From: Saccharina japonica
Taxonomy: Eukaryota > Sar > Phaeophyceae > Laminariales > Laminariaceae
Assembly (NCBI GenBank): GCA_008828725.1
Contig: MEHQ01001845.1
Coordinates: 50,607 to 114,606 of the forward strand
Direction of reading: 5' to 3'
DNA: 64,000 bases
Under the pieces are notes generated by a model. The model did not search any database and was not told the DNA's origin. It saw only the letters and a program-made list of their open reading frames with translations. Numbering within the stretch: position 1 is the first letter of the stretch; each line of letters starts with the position of its first letter. A program made the translations under genes and the position numbers. Below, one piece after another: positions 30,700 through 42,205 of this stretch.

Positions 30700-33671
30700 A
30701 CGGTATAAAAGACAGGTGCATCAACACTCGACATGCCTGGAACGGGCACTCGAGGAACTTCCCGCTCTAGAGTCATCTAACAGATAGCCCAGGCGACAAT
30801 CGAAAGCACCACGTACTCCCATTGGTACCCAGAGTCACCACCTCGTACAGAAACACGAATCGCCGCAATAACATGGTGAGCTGTGCACCTTACCCGATAC
30901 CTCTGAATCTGGCCTGTTCTGGGCCAAGACGTTGGTCGACGGTGGGGAGCGTGCGAGCGCTAGCTAAACACATTAAAATATTCAGGCATAAGCAGGAAAT
31001 ACTGAACCTCTCACAAATACACAACAAACGTACCGACCTTCTGTAGAACGCCTACGCCTTACCTGAACGTACACGTCGCCAGGTCGTCGAAGGCGCACAA
31101 ACATTCCTGCGCAAGCGTACGATGCTTATGGCAAGAGCACGCACTTCCAGCCTTTCAGAGGGAGAGCGGGAATCTTCACAGTAAGCTAGCGGAAACTCCG
31201 CGCCCCCGAAGGTCGACCCCGTCCCTGATCTTCGCCACGCCCCGCTATGGAGAGCAGAAGATTTCGCACCGGGCTTCTTGAAGTCCGCCATACCGTTCTG
31301 GAGGGACGTAATCTTATCACTCCTTTCACAGGAGCAGAGGGACACACTCCTCGGTTGGATACACGGAGTGAGCGTTCACGAATTTGTTGATCCCCAAAAA
31401 CAGGGCATCTTCCAAGGAAAACCCTATAACGGAGCAGAACTGTCATCCGTCGAGTTACGAAATCACGTACCAGACGAACACCATACTTGGGCATCGGACG
31501 AGATCGCCAAGTTTGGTAGAAAACAGTTGTCTAGCCCGTTGGTCCCGAGTAGCGGACACCATTAAGCACCCACGTCCCCACATCGTGCTACCTGCGTGGA
31601 GCCGTCCAAGCGCCGCCTAATGTGGGGCCGGGGGTGGCTGAATCTGATGTGCAAGCACTCCAAAATCACCATGGACGGCGTAGGAAAGGTAGCCCAATGC
31701 GCATGGCACGGAGCCTACCAAGTCACACTCGACCACAAGGCAGGTTACCACCATGTTCTTCTGCACGCAGACCCGTGGCGGTACTTCGGGCTTTGTTGGG
31801 AAGGTGTCTACTACGTATGGACAGTTCTCTGCTTCGACTGGTGTGCCTCCCCTTACATTTACCACACGCTTTCACTGGCAATATCAGAACGCTTGAGAGC
31901 ACAAGGCGTACCAGTGTTAGTATGGTTAGACGACTTTTACATCACAACCGCCCATTCCTCACGGGCTCTTGGTCCGGAACAGCAGTACGCGTCCGCCAGA
32001 GAGAGTACTAGTCTAGCGCTCTGCGTTTTCTACAGAGCAGGGTATTTTATGTCGACATCGAAATGAGTGTTCAAACCCACGACCTGTTTAGTGTTTCTAG
32101 GAGTCATTTGCAACTCTGACCTACAACCGTTTGAAGTACCAGCAGACAAGCTTGACAAGCTCGAGGTGATCCTAAAAACAGCGATTTCCGCGCGGTCCAT
32201 CTCGTTCGCGCCCTTCGAAAAGCTAGCAGGAAAGTGTACCAGTATGTCCGTGGCAGTCCCAGCCGCCGGCCTATACACGCACCACATGTACAAACAGATC
32301 ACAAACTTCCGTCGGCCCGGGGGTTCGAAGGCGTCGATGGAGAGCTCAGTGGCAACGAACAGCGGTTTGAGGCTGGAACTAGTGAAGTGGTTGAAGCTCA
32401 GGGGCCACATGAACGGGGCCTCGAGGTACAAAGCAGCGCATCACGTTTTAGCACTGACAAGAGCTACGGATGCGTCGTCAAGGGGTTGAGGAGGTCTGGT
32501 ACGGGGCCCAGGTGTAGCCGATTGCAGGGCGGCCGGAGATTATCCGGACGCTTGGTCCGGGGCCCGCATCAACGTACAGGAAGCCTACGCCCTATGGGAG
32601 ATGACACGCTTGTTTTGCGAGGCCCGGCCAGAGCAGATCTCAGGCTCAACGGTTCTAATAGACGTAGACAATAAGACGTTGTTCCACGCATTCCTTCGAG
32701 GGAAGGCCCGTGACTCTCGCATGCACGAGGTAATCACTAAGTTGTTCTGGTTGCAGATTGATAGCGATTTCACCCTCCGTCTACATTGGGTTAAATCGGA
32801 GGACAACGCAGAGGCCGACGACCTGTCACGACCAGACGCAGGAGAGTACGTTAGACTGGCGAAACCGTGTTTTGAACGGCTCTAGGAGTGGTGGAGGGGG
32901 ATTGATATGGATTTGATGGCAACCCCAGCCTCCGCACAGCTCATACCGGCCGGATTTCCCAACGAGCACAAAACGTTGCGAATTTTTTCCCGTTTCAGCA
33001 CCGCCGGCAACTCAGAAATTGAAATCCTGAGCCAAGACGTCCGGCTCATGCCCGACAGGTCGAGGGTGTGTTTAGTAATCTGTTTCCCGCCAGTCACTAT
33101 GGTAGGAGTGGTGTTGCAACACTTAGCGGAAAGGAAAGCGCGTGCAGTGATTACTATTACTGACCAACGACAAACTTGGTACTCGTCGCTGGAAGCAGCC
33201 ATAGTCGATTCCGTGCTGGTGGCGTCAGAAGGCGATTGCCAGGCCTTTTTTAGAAGGCATCAACAACAAGGGAAGGTCCCCGTCGTGTTCACGCGATGGG
33301 ACATGCGGGCGGTGGAAGTCAACTTCAGGATTCTGAACAAAACAAAAAAAAATGATGAAAGGGCCTTGATACTGACAATAATTGGCTTGAGAGAAAGCGA
33401 GAGAATACTATTTTCGATGTATTTCCCAACACGTGATGCGTCTACTCACACGAGGTATCCTGCACCCCACACATCGAAATCATCCCAGGTGATCATCAGC
33501 ATCGTGGGGATAGTACGACCTCTCATCACTCTCCTGGCGTCCTTCTTACCGGGCGGAGGCAGGGGCTCCATTACACACAGGAACAACAAATCCCTAGTGA
33601 ACATGACCGCCGGATTGTCACGGCGAAAACGACGATCACTTTCGTTGCTGCCAATGGTGCGCGATCCCTAG
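30700..33671 (+). pseudogene. DIRS pol: reverse transcriptase + RNase H, stop-interrupted
   Basis: One frame runs at least from 30822 to 33671 with no frameshift but six internal stops (TAG 31044, TAA 31182, TAA 31563, TGA 32064, TGA 32487, TAG 32883). The RT region spans about 31400-32300: YQVTLDHKAGYHHVLLH contains the first catalytic Asp, CASPYIYH follows, and VLVWLDDFYI holds the catalytic Asp-Asp pair (about 31929-31934). RNase H motifs follow: TDASSRG, NVQEAYALWEM, LIDVDNKTL and AEADDLSRP. After that comes the DIRS-typical segment DLMATPASAQ...FSRF...CFPPVTMVGVVLQHL (32907-33200). All three stop codons occur as interruptions, which argues for decay and not for an altered code. Confidence 0.88.
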
Positions 33672-34874
33672 CAGCAGCCAAGTACACAGAGAGAACGAAC
33701 AGCATCCATTAGACAAAGACGAGAAAGCGCTAACGACTCGATTCCGGCAGTTGTCAGACGCGAGGGCAGAGCAGAGGTCTGGGAAAGGCAGAACGGCGAC
33801 GGCGGCTCTGTTTATCAACTTTCTCATGTCTCGAAGGAACGGCGACAGGAAATCCATAGAGGAAGCGCAACCCATCGACGCCGTAGATTGTTTCTGCTGG
33901 CTAGACTCCATTGGCCAGCGCCGACGCACCGCAGTACACGCTAGGGACTGCGAGGCAGTGGGAACACCGGACCTGTCAGGTTGCTCCTCCGAACACGGAG
34001 CGTGTTCCCTGCGTTACGCGCACGACTCGCTTAGGTCAAACTACGTATCAAAGTTGGCGGTAGTCTTTGAGAAAGAGTTGGGCGTCACTAGCGTCTGAAG
34101 CGATATGTTAAGAGTAGGGAACCCAGTGCCCAGTGACTTGTCGCGCAGTATATGGCGTTCTTTAAATAACAAAAGAAAGCGGGAGTAATGGTAAAGCAGC
34201 CTCCAGCACTGCTTCACAGTAATTTCGCAGCAATTATAGCGCCGCTTCGCGTACGACGGCAACTCGCCGAGGATGCAGAGGAGCGAGTCACTCTTGCGCG
34301 CGATATAGACATTCTCGCGGTATCATTTAGCACGACTAAGACGGGAGATGAACTAACTCGAACGCTCAATTAACGTACATTACGACTCTCCAATCGCAGC
34401 GGATTTGTGTTCAACTTCCAGTGGGGTAAACCGCTCAGGGGTGGAGCGGACCACCTCCTGACCGTCCCGTACAACGAGGAGTACATCGCCACGTGCCCAG
34501 TAAGAGCGGTCGAAGAGTTTGTTCGAGTAGGCACACACGCCGGATGGGACATGACCAAAGGGTACCTGTATCCAACCGTGTCCCCCCCCAAATAATCGGG
34601 TGACCCACCAGTACGGGCGTCGCAGCCGTTATCAGCGAAGCAAATGTAGCAACTCCTCTAGCGCCACGCCAAGAAAGCCGGCGAGCACACAGAATTTTCG
34701 ATGCACTCATTCCGGTCAGGCGGCGCATTTGCACGAGCGTTAGCAGGCGACTCGATATCGACCATCATGCAGAGAGCGTTTTGGAAAAACACGCGAACGG
34801 CCTTTAGGTACATGCGTCTAATGGAGGAAGTCTCCCCGGGCGCGGAAGGAGTCGCCATGGTGGAAAGCATCTAA
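33661..34874 (+). pseudogene. DIRS tyrosine recombinase, one frameshift and several stops
   Basis: The N-terminal part (33661-34098) is in a different frame from the C-terminal part (about 34150-34874), so there is one frameshift near 34148. The C-terminal domain shows GDELTRTL, then FSMHSFRSGGAF with the catalytic His-x-x-Arg, and AFWKNTRTAFRYMRL with the presumed nucleophile Tyr. The first catalytic Arg, expected just before GDEL, reads Lys-Thr, a probable inactivating change. Internal stops lie at about 34371, 34593, 34641 and 34653, and the frame ends at 34872-34874. By family role the enzyme inserts a circular cDNA without target-site duplication. Confidence 0.82.
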
Positions 34875-35115
34875 GAGAACCAGTACAGAGAGATCGACGA
34901 ATTTCCCCTCAGTCAACAGAGTAGGTCATGGGCAGCCTTCGGCAACAACCCGATGCCTTGAACAAGACAATAAGGGAGAGATATGTTAATGAAAAGGAGG
35001 AAATGAGTTCGGCGGTAATAAGTATGGGAGAAACAATGAAGGTGATCATTCCCGAGTCTAAGGCACGAAAACAGGAACGGAAGGCCTCTCATCCGGGAAA
35101 GACCACAGGAAGTAA

Positions 35116-35296
35116 GGGCGGGTTGGCACCACCGCCCGCCGCGGGAGGTGATGCCATTGGTTCGACCCACACTATGCCGGAAGGAGAACAGGCACAAAGA
35201 TACTGGCAGTATATTTGTGCCTGTTCTTCTTCCGGCATAATGTGGGTCGAAACATTGGCATCACCTCCCGCGGCGGGCGGTGGTGCCATCCCGTTG
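35116..35296. repeat. 163-bp near-perfect palindrome near the DIRS right end
   Basis: Arms of about 80 bp start GGCACCACCGCCCGCCGCGG at 35125 and meet at 35206 with essentially no loop. The mirror arm ends GGTGGTGCC at 35287. Only about four or five mismatches separate the arms (for example ATTGGTTCG against ATTGTTTCG-type changes). Translating it gives the same Pro/Ala/Gly-rich peptide on both strands. It may be a foldback insertion or a DIRS 3' structure. Confidence 0.9.
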
Positions 35297-35428
35297 CGAA
35301 TAGGACGGTGTGAGTGTCGCGCGCTGCTTCGTCCGCCGGCACTCAAACCAAACTATAACGACGGTGAAGAAGAATAAGGGGTCTAAATACGTTGTATACT
35401 GACGCTTCGTGATTGGGTGGGTGGGTGG

Positions 35429-35578
35429 TAACTTTGGTCGAGATCAAGCTTCTTTCTGTTTTTTGTGCGGAAGGTTGGGCTTAATAGTGGTGAGCTCCGG
35501 AGGGGTGAACCCCTCACGATCTTGCCATCTTTGTGCCACAAGGTGACGTCACGTCTGGGATCGTTCCTGACTCTGTTC
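35429..35578 (-). repeat. DIRS right inverted terminal repeat
   Basis: Reverse complement of 26144-26293 with 10 mismatches. Outer end CTGACTCTGTTC at 35578; inner end TAACTTTGGTCGAG at 35429. A GTGGGTGGGTGG run directly precedes it. Confidence 0.93.
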
Positions 35579-36041
35579 AAGATGATCCTGCTATCGTGGC
35601 ATTCGTCTCTTCGATTCGCGGCGAATTGTGCATATACACGCTATCATATCATACGCCTTTTCAGGGGCAAAGTCGAAAATATAAATATCCAGTTTTTTTA
35701 TGAGACAGAGGTAAATCCAGAAGTTCGATCCATAGGTCTATGTGGTAACACTGACCCGCCTGATCAGTGCTCTACCGATAGACCTAAATCAACAATATCG
35801 TTGTTCGTAGCAGAAAACACTGACCGTCCCGCCCACCAAGCTTATCTTACCAGATTATCTGCATGTGCCATTTTACTGACGAGGATACACCGCGCTGACA
35901 CAGAGCGTAGCGTGGAAATATATATCCCAGGCGTAGAACCACCGAATGGGGCAGGAGGCCTCATCTTATTTCTATACTGGCGTCGAAAAGTTGGTGAAGG
36001 CGTCGTACAAAAGTACTACAGTCAAATTTTCCAAAGGTGTG

Positions 36042-36510
36042 TTCGGTAAGGTACGTACCGAAGTATACCGGGGGTATTTCCTCGGTAAATACCGGTACCC
36101 GAAACTTCGGTAAGTTCGGTATGGCCTCGATACCGGTACCCGACACTTCTGTAAGTTCGGTATTTTTTCAATACCGGTACCCGACACTTGGGTAAGTTCA
36201 GTATGTTTCCAATACCGGTACCCGACACTCCGGTAAGTTTGGTACGCTCGCCCAAATATACCCCAGGTACCGCTATACCCTCGACCGCATTACCGGGTGT
36301 ACCGGTATTTGTTTGTTACCGAGCTCGATACCCTACCGAACACTTCGGTGAGTTCGGTACTTCTTCAATACCGGTACCCAACACTTCGGTAAGTTCGGTA
36401 CTTTTCCAATACCGGTACCCGACACCCCGGTAAGTTCGGTACGCCTACCCGAATATACCCCTGGTACCGATATACCCTCGACCACAATACCACCGGTTAT
36501 CGGTGCGGCG
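36042..36510 (+). repeat. TTCGGTA satellite block A1
   Basis: It opens with a near-palindrome TTCGGTAAG-GTACGTACCGAA, then GTATACCGGGGGTATTTCC. It continues with 55-60-bp units built on AATACCGGTACCCGACACTT and CGGTAAGTTCGGTA. Block A2 at 37305-37745 has the same order of parts. Short frames here are not genes. Confidence 0.85.
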
Positions 36511-37304
36511 TCGATACCGGGGAATCGGGTATGTATGCAATACCGACACACATTATGCATTCATTTGTGGCAGCAGCAGCAATCTTCTCTACATTAATTA
36601 CTCACGTATGATATGTATCTGGTCCTTGGCGCTGGAGTGACACAATGAACTCATATCGCACCCACCATGCATCGCTGTAGACACAATACAACAGCCACAG
36701 AGAGTATGGAGCGAAAGCAGAGCTGATATTATCACCAACTCGCGCCGTTGGGGGTCGAGGTGCAGCCGAGCCGGCGGTACGGCACGCTCTGCGCAAACTT
36801 CGTGCGGTAGGAGATGCTTCGACTGCTCGCCTGATAAGTTACTCGTATCATGCATCCTCCAAACGAACTCGACATCTCGAACCCATCGCTGCTGTAATTA
36901 TATGAAAACGCTGATTTACCAGCGGCTGCGGCAGCAGCACAACGCGAGGTCGCCGATGATCTCAACCATAAACCGAGCTTCTAAGTTGGGAGATTGGGGT
37001 ACAACACGAGCTTCAAGCGTAGAACTCGATAGCAGTGGCAGGCGTGGACTGTATCAAATATATTGGAAGTATACAGCAGTAGAGCCCACAGCAGCAGCAC
37101 ATTGAACAGGTTGAAGCTGCTGTCTCTGCCCCTCTGCTGCTGTGTTCTGTTGTTGTTCTTGTTGTGGGGCTGGGGCTGCTGCTAGCCGTGCGGCTGCTCG
37201 CTACGTAGTTGGGGTGGGGGCGGCGGCATTGCCGTTTTGTCTGCCGTTGCCGCAGCCACCTGTTTACTGTTGCTATATACGAGTACACATGTATTTAGAG
37301 TATA
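36511..37304. other. spacer between satellite blocks
   Basis: No gene supported. GCAGCAGCAG and GTTGTTGTTC trinucleotide-like runs occur near 36925-36950 and 37085-37190. Frames on both strands stay below 95 codons. Confidence 0.3.
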
Positions 37305-37745
37305 TTCGGTAGGGTACGTACCCAAGTATACCGGGGGTATTTCCTCGGTAAATACCGATACCTGACACTTGGGTACGTTTGATATTTTAACAGAACAGGT
37401 ACCCGACACCTCGGTAAGTTCGGCATTTTTTCAATACCGGTACCCGACACTTCGGTAAGTTCGGTTTTTTATCAATACCGGTAACCGACACTTCGGTTAG
37501 ATAGGGATTTTCTCAATACCGGTACCCGACACTTCGGTAAGTTCGTTTTTTTTTCAATACCGGTACCTGATACTTCGGTAAGTTCGGTACGCTCACCAAT
37601 CGTTACCCCGGGTACCGGTATACTCTCGGCCACAATACCGGCGGTACCGGTATTTTCTCGGTAGTGTGCTTAATACCCTACCGAACAATTCGGTAAGTTT
37701 GGTACTTTTTCAATACCGCTACCGGACGTTTCGGTAAGTTCTTCC
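37305..37745 (+). repeat. TTCGGTA satellite block A2
   Basis: Starts TTCGGTAGGGTACGTACCC followed by AAGTATACCGGGGGTATTTC, as in A1. Then five or more ACTTCGGTAAGTTCGGT units are separated by TTTTTCAATACCGGTACC. It ends in CGTTTCGGTAAGTT. Confidence 0.85.
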
Positions 37746-39724
37746 CTTCTCCGCTCGACGCTGAACTAGCTTCGGCTCTGGACGAGCCTCCGTGACACTC
37801 GTGGGGTAACTTCTATGCCTTCACAGTTGTTTTTTCTGCCGGACTCTCTTGGGGGCCTGACGTTCTAGAACCCATGAACCGACATTATTTTCCTCCTTCG
37901 CTACCCATCGCTGCGATGCCCCCCCTGCTCGGCGCTTGAGACTGTTGGTGCCAAACAGACGTCCCGGTGAGAACTCGGTAACAGTGAGTGTGCCTTCTTC
38001 TTCCGTTTTACACCGTCGGCCTGAAGTTTATCGTCCTCCCGTAGGCGACGCGGATCTTGTACAGTGGCGAGATGTGCGTCGGTGTTGGCCCTTGTCCGTT
38101 CCTGAGACAGCATAATTCGACCCGCTGACGCCTCTTACAACTACTCTCAAGCGCTCCTCGCCGCTTGTAGAACTCAGCACGCGCGTCATGAAGCTACCTG
38201 CTCGTCTCGTGTTCTAGTTGTGCCCACGACGCCTTCCAAAGAGAACATCCCCCCCGTCGCAACAGCTGGGTGAAGGTTTTGACCCACCCGCCACGTGTCA
38301 CGCAAACATAAACAGAGACGGGTTCTTCGCAAAAGCCCGAACCCGAAGAAAGCACTCACGTTCGCCGACCCGTTCGACAATGGTATTACAGGTACTTACG
38401 TTTCACCGTCGAAGTACTACCGCCGAAAATATTTGCAACACGCACAGGAGATACTTACCTCATCTTCCGATCAGCGGCGATGGACAAAGTGTTAACCTCA
38501 CGTTTCCACCGAATACCGTCGATGTACTCTACAAAGTTGCTGTTGATAACTCCCATAATCAACAGAGCACAAATCGCTATCCGGCCAGTGTTACCCTCGT
38601 GCAGATATCCGCCAGTCCTCCGGAACTCAAACCCGGACTCCAAATGCTGAAGCTCCTCACAATCAAAATGCAGGTTGCCCGATTTTCAAAACCCAGGAGA
38701 CACCCTGGGTCGATGTTGGTGGTGGCCCACGCCACGCTGGTCAGGACGGCGGTTGTGCATCACAGTATCCTATCGCCCGCCCCGCTGCAACACTCCCCCT
38801 ACCCGACGCATACCGTCGGCGCAAAGCGGCCATTCTGGTGAAAGCCCTGTGAGAGCGTGGGTGCTCTCCTCCTCGGCTTCTCGGCATCGCGACACCCTCC
38901 CAGTCCAGCGCAAATCCACCGGGGGTGACTATGTTACAGCTTGGCTTGCTCTCTTGCAACTACCCGGAACGGTCTGACCTTGTTGGCCAGCTGTTTGTAG
39001 TTGGTAAGAAAATCCAGAGAGAAGATACCCTCGATGCTGACCCGAGCTTATTCCTCTCTGGCGACGAAATAGCCAGATGCCGCGGAGTCGCGAGTTGCTA
39101 TTACCCAGCAAAGGCGACGTGTGGTAAACGGAGAGGCCAGTGGTAGACGATACTCGTGCACGCTGTGTGAACAAGTGCTGGATTGACTGGTTTATTTTGT
39201 TTATCAGTGGTGTTTAGTAAACACCAGTTAGAACGCGGAATCGGCCATATAGACCGACAGGCCGATACGGGGCTTCCCCCGACGGGGGAACTCCATTGTA
39301 TTCCTACATCGATACGGCAGCGAGCCATCCGGCGGCTTGATCGCTGCCTTACACGATGCACCCTCCGTACGCGACTGGTGAGGTCATTCGGTATACATTT
39401 CAGGATACCCTCACCTTATGGCGACTTCATGGTTCTCGTAGCGCTGCAACACAGTACGCAACACCTCCTAAATGCTGTTTTTAATCAATATTTGATCCAG
39501 TCATTGAGTTCATTCTTGTGAAAACACTTCGCGCTAATTTATTTACCCAGACACAACAGGGGGGGCATTTTAGAAAGCTTACTCTCGAGTTTTAGGTACA
39601 TTTTTGTCGGGAGTTGCATGTCCGTGTTTATATTTACTAGAACAAATAAAACAAACAGCATTGACGACCATGAGCAATACGAGGTATATTTTTCAATCGT
39701 AATTACAAGGGCGGCCGAAATTAT
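37746..39724. other. unassigned region, possibly a decayed mobile-element frame
   Basis: About 2 kb. A peptide-like stretch at 38219-38495 reads in one frame with two stops before 38295 (TPSKENIPPVATAG ... FADPFDNGITGTYVSPSKYY), followed by more frame fragments in shifted frames to about 38840. The overlapping 207-codon frame at 38218-38841 is an alternative reading. I do not recognise either. Nothing else is seen to 39724. Confidence 0.3.
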
Positions 39725-40896
39725 TATTTTCGACACACCACATCGAATTATTCAACTTCGACCCTCTCGACAGGGGAGGGCCGTCCCCTCCCTCTACGCT
39801 GAAAGAATGACGCGTGTGTCGAGGCTCTGTCTCTACGGAGAGAGATGGCAGAGGTGGCACCGGAGTGTCTGTGAAGATCACTTGTGTAGAAGAAGAAAAG
39901 TCATGGTTTGAATAGGCGCTTATGTGGCCATAATGGAAAGAAGATTGACCTCAGGGAGATCAATGGAAAAGGAAGAAGAGAAGAAGAGAGAAGAAGAGGG
40001 AAGAGGAGTAGAGTGATCGAGGTGGGCGGTGCCTGCACCTGATCATCCCGGTACAATGCCCATGCTACGGACAGTTACATTCTACCGTAGTTGGTACTGT
40101 TCCCTGTAATGTTCTCTACAACGTTATAGTAACGTTCTAGCAACGTTCTCAGCATCGTTCCTGATGAAGATGCTTGGGACAAACAATGTGGCGCACTACG
40201 AGTAAGACAAACTCGTAATCTATCCGCATATTGTAATTCCCCGAATATCTAGACTAAGATACTCGTATACTCGTATCAGTGCTTAGTGACTGCACATCAC
40301 AATAGATACGTATCGATCTCAACGTCCATATGCTAACATACGCCTGAACAATAACCATATAAAACTGAACATAGGGTACCGTAGAGAGCCCCCCCCCCCC
40401 CCCCACGGCTTGTAAAACTGAATACTGGGGACGGGTGTGAGCCGCCCCCCCCCCCCTTCTCGTAAAATTGAACACAGGGGACCGTTGATATCCGTCCCCC
40501 CCTGCTTGATTTAAGGCCCTCTAGGGTACTACAATACTACTGGGCGATTCTGCAACCTATAGGCCGCAGCTATGTAGTGACAGCGACTGCAGCAGCAGTA
40601 CTGAGCGGTATAACGGAGCTATAAGCTCGCTCGAAGGTGGCCCAGAAGGCCCCGCAGAGCGCTGTGCGATCGGCAAGCAGATTAATCGATATACCCCAGG
40701 TATCTTCCACACCTGTGTATACCCTTGCAACGAGAATTCATCAGGGAAATTAACCACTGACCGCGTCTGGCCGCGTCTGGTGTCATTGAAGCAGTACCTT
40801 CCCACCTGCTTCGGTACATGTCCTGTACGCCACTGTCGGAGATATCGGGAACACTGCTCGACACTAAAACAATACGTCATGGAATGCCTTGTCTAA

Positions 40897-41653
40897 GGGC
40901 CCGTATTAACGAACATTTGCTTTCGTTTGTTTGAGTTTTTTCTTTTTGTTCGTTTGTTTTGATTTGACCTGATTGGTCGAAACGTGAATAACCAGCAAGA
41001 TATTTCGATTTCAAAACTGAGTAGTTCAATAAAACGGAATTCCACAAGAAGTCTTTTGGGACTTCTTTTGCTCTTTTTTTTCTGTTGAATTGGGAGTTCA
41101 TCCAACTCGACGTGGTGTGTTCCATGAAACCGAAGGAAGCCACGCAAACTTGAGCCATGTCGTCGACTGATTCAGAGGCGAGATCCACCATTCCCGAGAG
41201 GCACGGCCACCGGATCAGCCGCAGCGCGAGGTCCGACGGCCCCTACCATAGGGTAGACCGCTTGCGGCGCCTAAACCACACGAGCACCGACGAGGTCGCG
41301 ACTGGGCGTAGAAGTTCGATCGCTGTATCCCCGTCGCTGCTGCCCGCGTTGGGCTTCGGGGCTGCGCCAGCCCACCCAAGACATCCCTAGAGTGATAGAC
41401 TCCTAGCCGGTGCTGGTAGACATAATTTTCCGCTGCCAGCGGCGCCCCGGGGAGGACACAGGCCGTAGGTCGCCTCGTTGGTTACTCACGGGTGTTCGTT
41501 GACCCTTGTGCGTTATTCTCATTTTTTGACGCAATACACCATTCCTCGATAAGACCCAAACACGTTTTTTCAGGGAAATCGTATTCAAAACAAACGAAAA
41601 ACAAAAATTGTTTTCCCATTTCAATAAAAAGCGATGTTCGTTAAGATGGGCCC
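40897..41653. mobile_element. PIF/Harbinger-like element with an in-window empty site
   Basis: 757 bp. The left end GGGCCCGTATTAACGAACAT and right end (complement) GGGCCCATCTTAACGAACAT are inverted repeats, flanked by TAA on both sides (40894-40896 and 41654-41656). The paralogous R1 copy at about 21050 reads CCTTGTCTAAGCCGTAAAAC without the element and with a single TAA, which proves insertion and a 3-bp duplication. A 77-codon frame (41157-41390) is not recognisable and not conserved in the 3673 relative. No transposase; non-autonomous. Confidence 0.88.
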
Positions 41654-41891
41654 TAAGCCTTAAAACGGTAAAAGCCTACTCACTGAAGTACGAGTAAAAT
41701 CATGCCAGTATGGTATACCCGTTGAGCACATGATGACCATGCAGTGTACCACCAGGCCTCGATCGAGCAGCAAAGCAGGACAACCTTACCAGGTATATTA
41801 TGTCGCACGAGGGATGTGGTGTCATGTTAGGTTATTTGACTCGATGTTAGGGTTAGCGCCTCTCCGGTATTATACTGGTACACAAATCACA

Positions 41892-42066
41892 TACCCTACA
41901 TACACCCAATCAGGAACGGGAAATCTTGTCCAGGCTGAATTTCTCACTCGAGAGAGGGTGTTTCCTAAACTAATTTCGAGATAAAGACTCCCGAATTTAA
42001 TATTTTCGTCTGAGTCTCAGCCTGGGTTTTTCATTAGCCTGTTCACTGTTAGGTGTCCTGTACTGT
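41892..42066. mobile_element. MITE family 3, copy inside R1 copy 2
   Basis: The right end TTAGGTGTCCTGTACTGT is intact. The left end is decayed (CCTACATACACCCAATCAGG where TAAGAAACAGG is expected). The interior AAATCTTGTCCAGGCTGAAT matches 21298-21480. Its presence at the same place in both R1 copies means it predates R1 spread. Confidence 0.65.
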
Positions 42067-42142
42067 ACACCGATATACCCTGAAAACAAAACAACATTGA
42101 AAATACACATAGTTTTCGACCCCTCCGGGGGGGGGCGGGGGG

Positions 42143-42205
42143 GCGTACTCATTTGTTGCCTGCCTTAGTCAATTGACAATTGACCACGCATCCCTTTCGA
42201 GACGG
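42143..42205 (-). mobile_element. severely 5'-truncated non-LTR 3' tail with target duplication
   Basis: On the minus strand it reads TCCGTCTCGAAAGGGATGCG, TGGTCAATTGTCAATTGACT, AAGGCAGGC.. ATGAGTACGCCCCC. This matches the 3' end of the element at 59524-61153. CGACCCCTCCGGG plus a G run stands on both sides (42117 and 42211) but only once in the R1 empty site at about 21537. That is the pattern expected of target-primed reverse transcription. Confidence 0.8.

Larger units (their letters stand above)
26144..35578 (+). mobile_element. DIRS-type tyrosine-recombinase retrotransposon, full length, decayed
   Basis: 9,435 bp bounded by 150-bp inverted terminal repeats. In order on the plus strand it has a gag-like frame ending in a CCHC knuckle, RT plus RNase H with a conserved C-terminal pol segment, and a tyrosine recombinase with the H-x-x-R and Tyr motifs. 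Inverted repeats instead of LTRs, and a recombinase instead of an integrase, define the DIRS order. All three frames carry premature stops, and the recombinase has one frameshift, so the copy is inactive. A probable 1,971-bp intron lies in gag. A 163-bp near-perfect palindrome lies just inside the right ITR. The internal complementary region typical of DIRS was not located. Confidence 0.9.

Noticed and set aside
30822..34874. Alternative genetic code or stop readthrough in DIRS pol
   Set aside because: TAA, TAG and TGA all interrupt the frames at non-equivalent places, the recombinase also has a frameshift, and a standard code reads the EsV-1-7 gene without trouble.
35465..36049. 194-codon plus frame starting in the DIRS right ITR
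   Set aside because: Crosses the element boundary and has no motif; the ITR portion is antisense to the left end.
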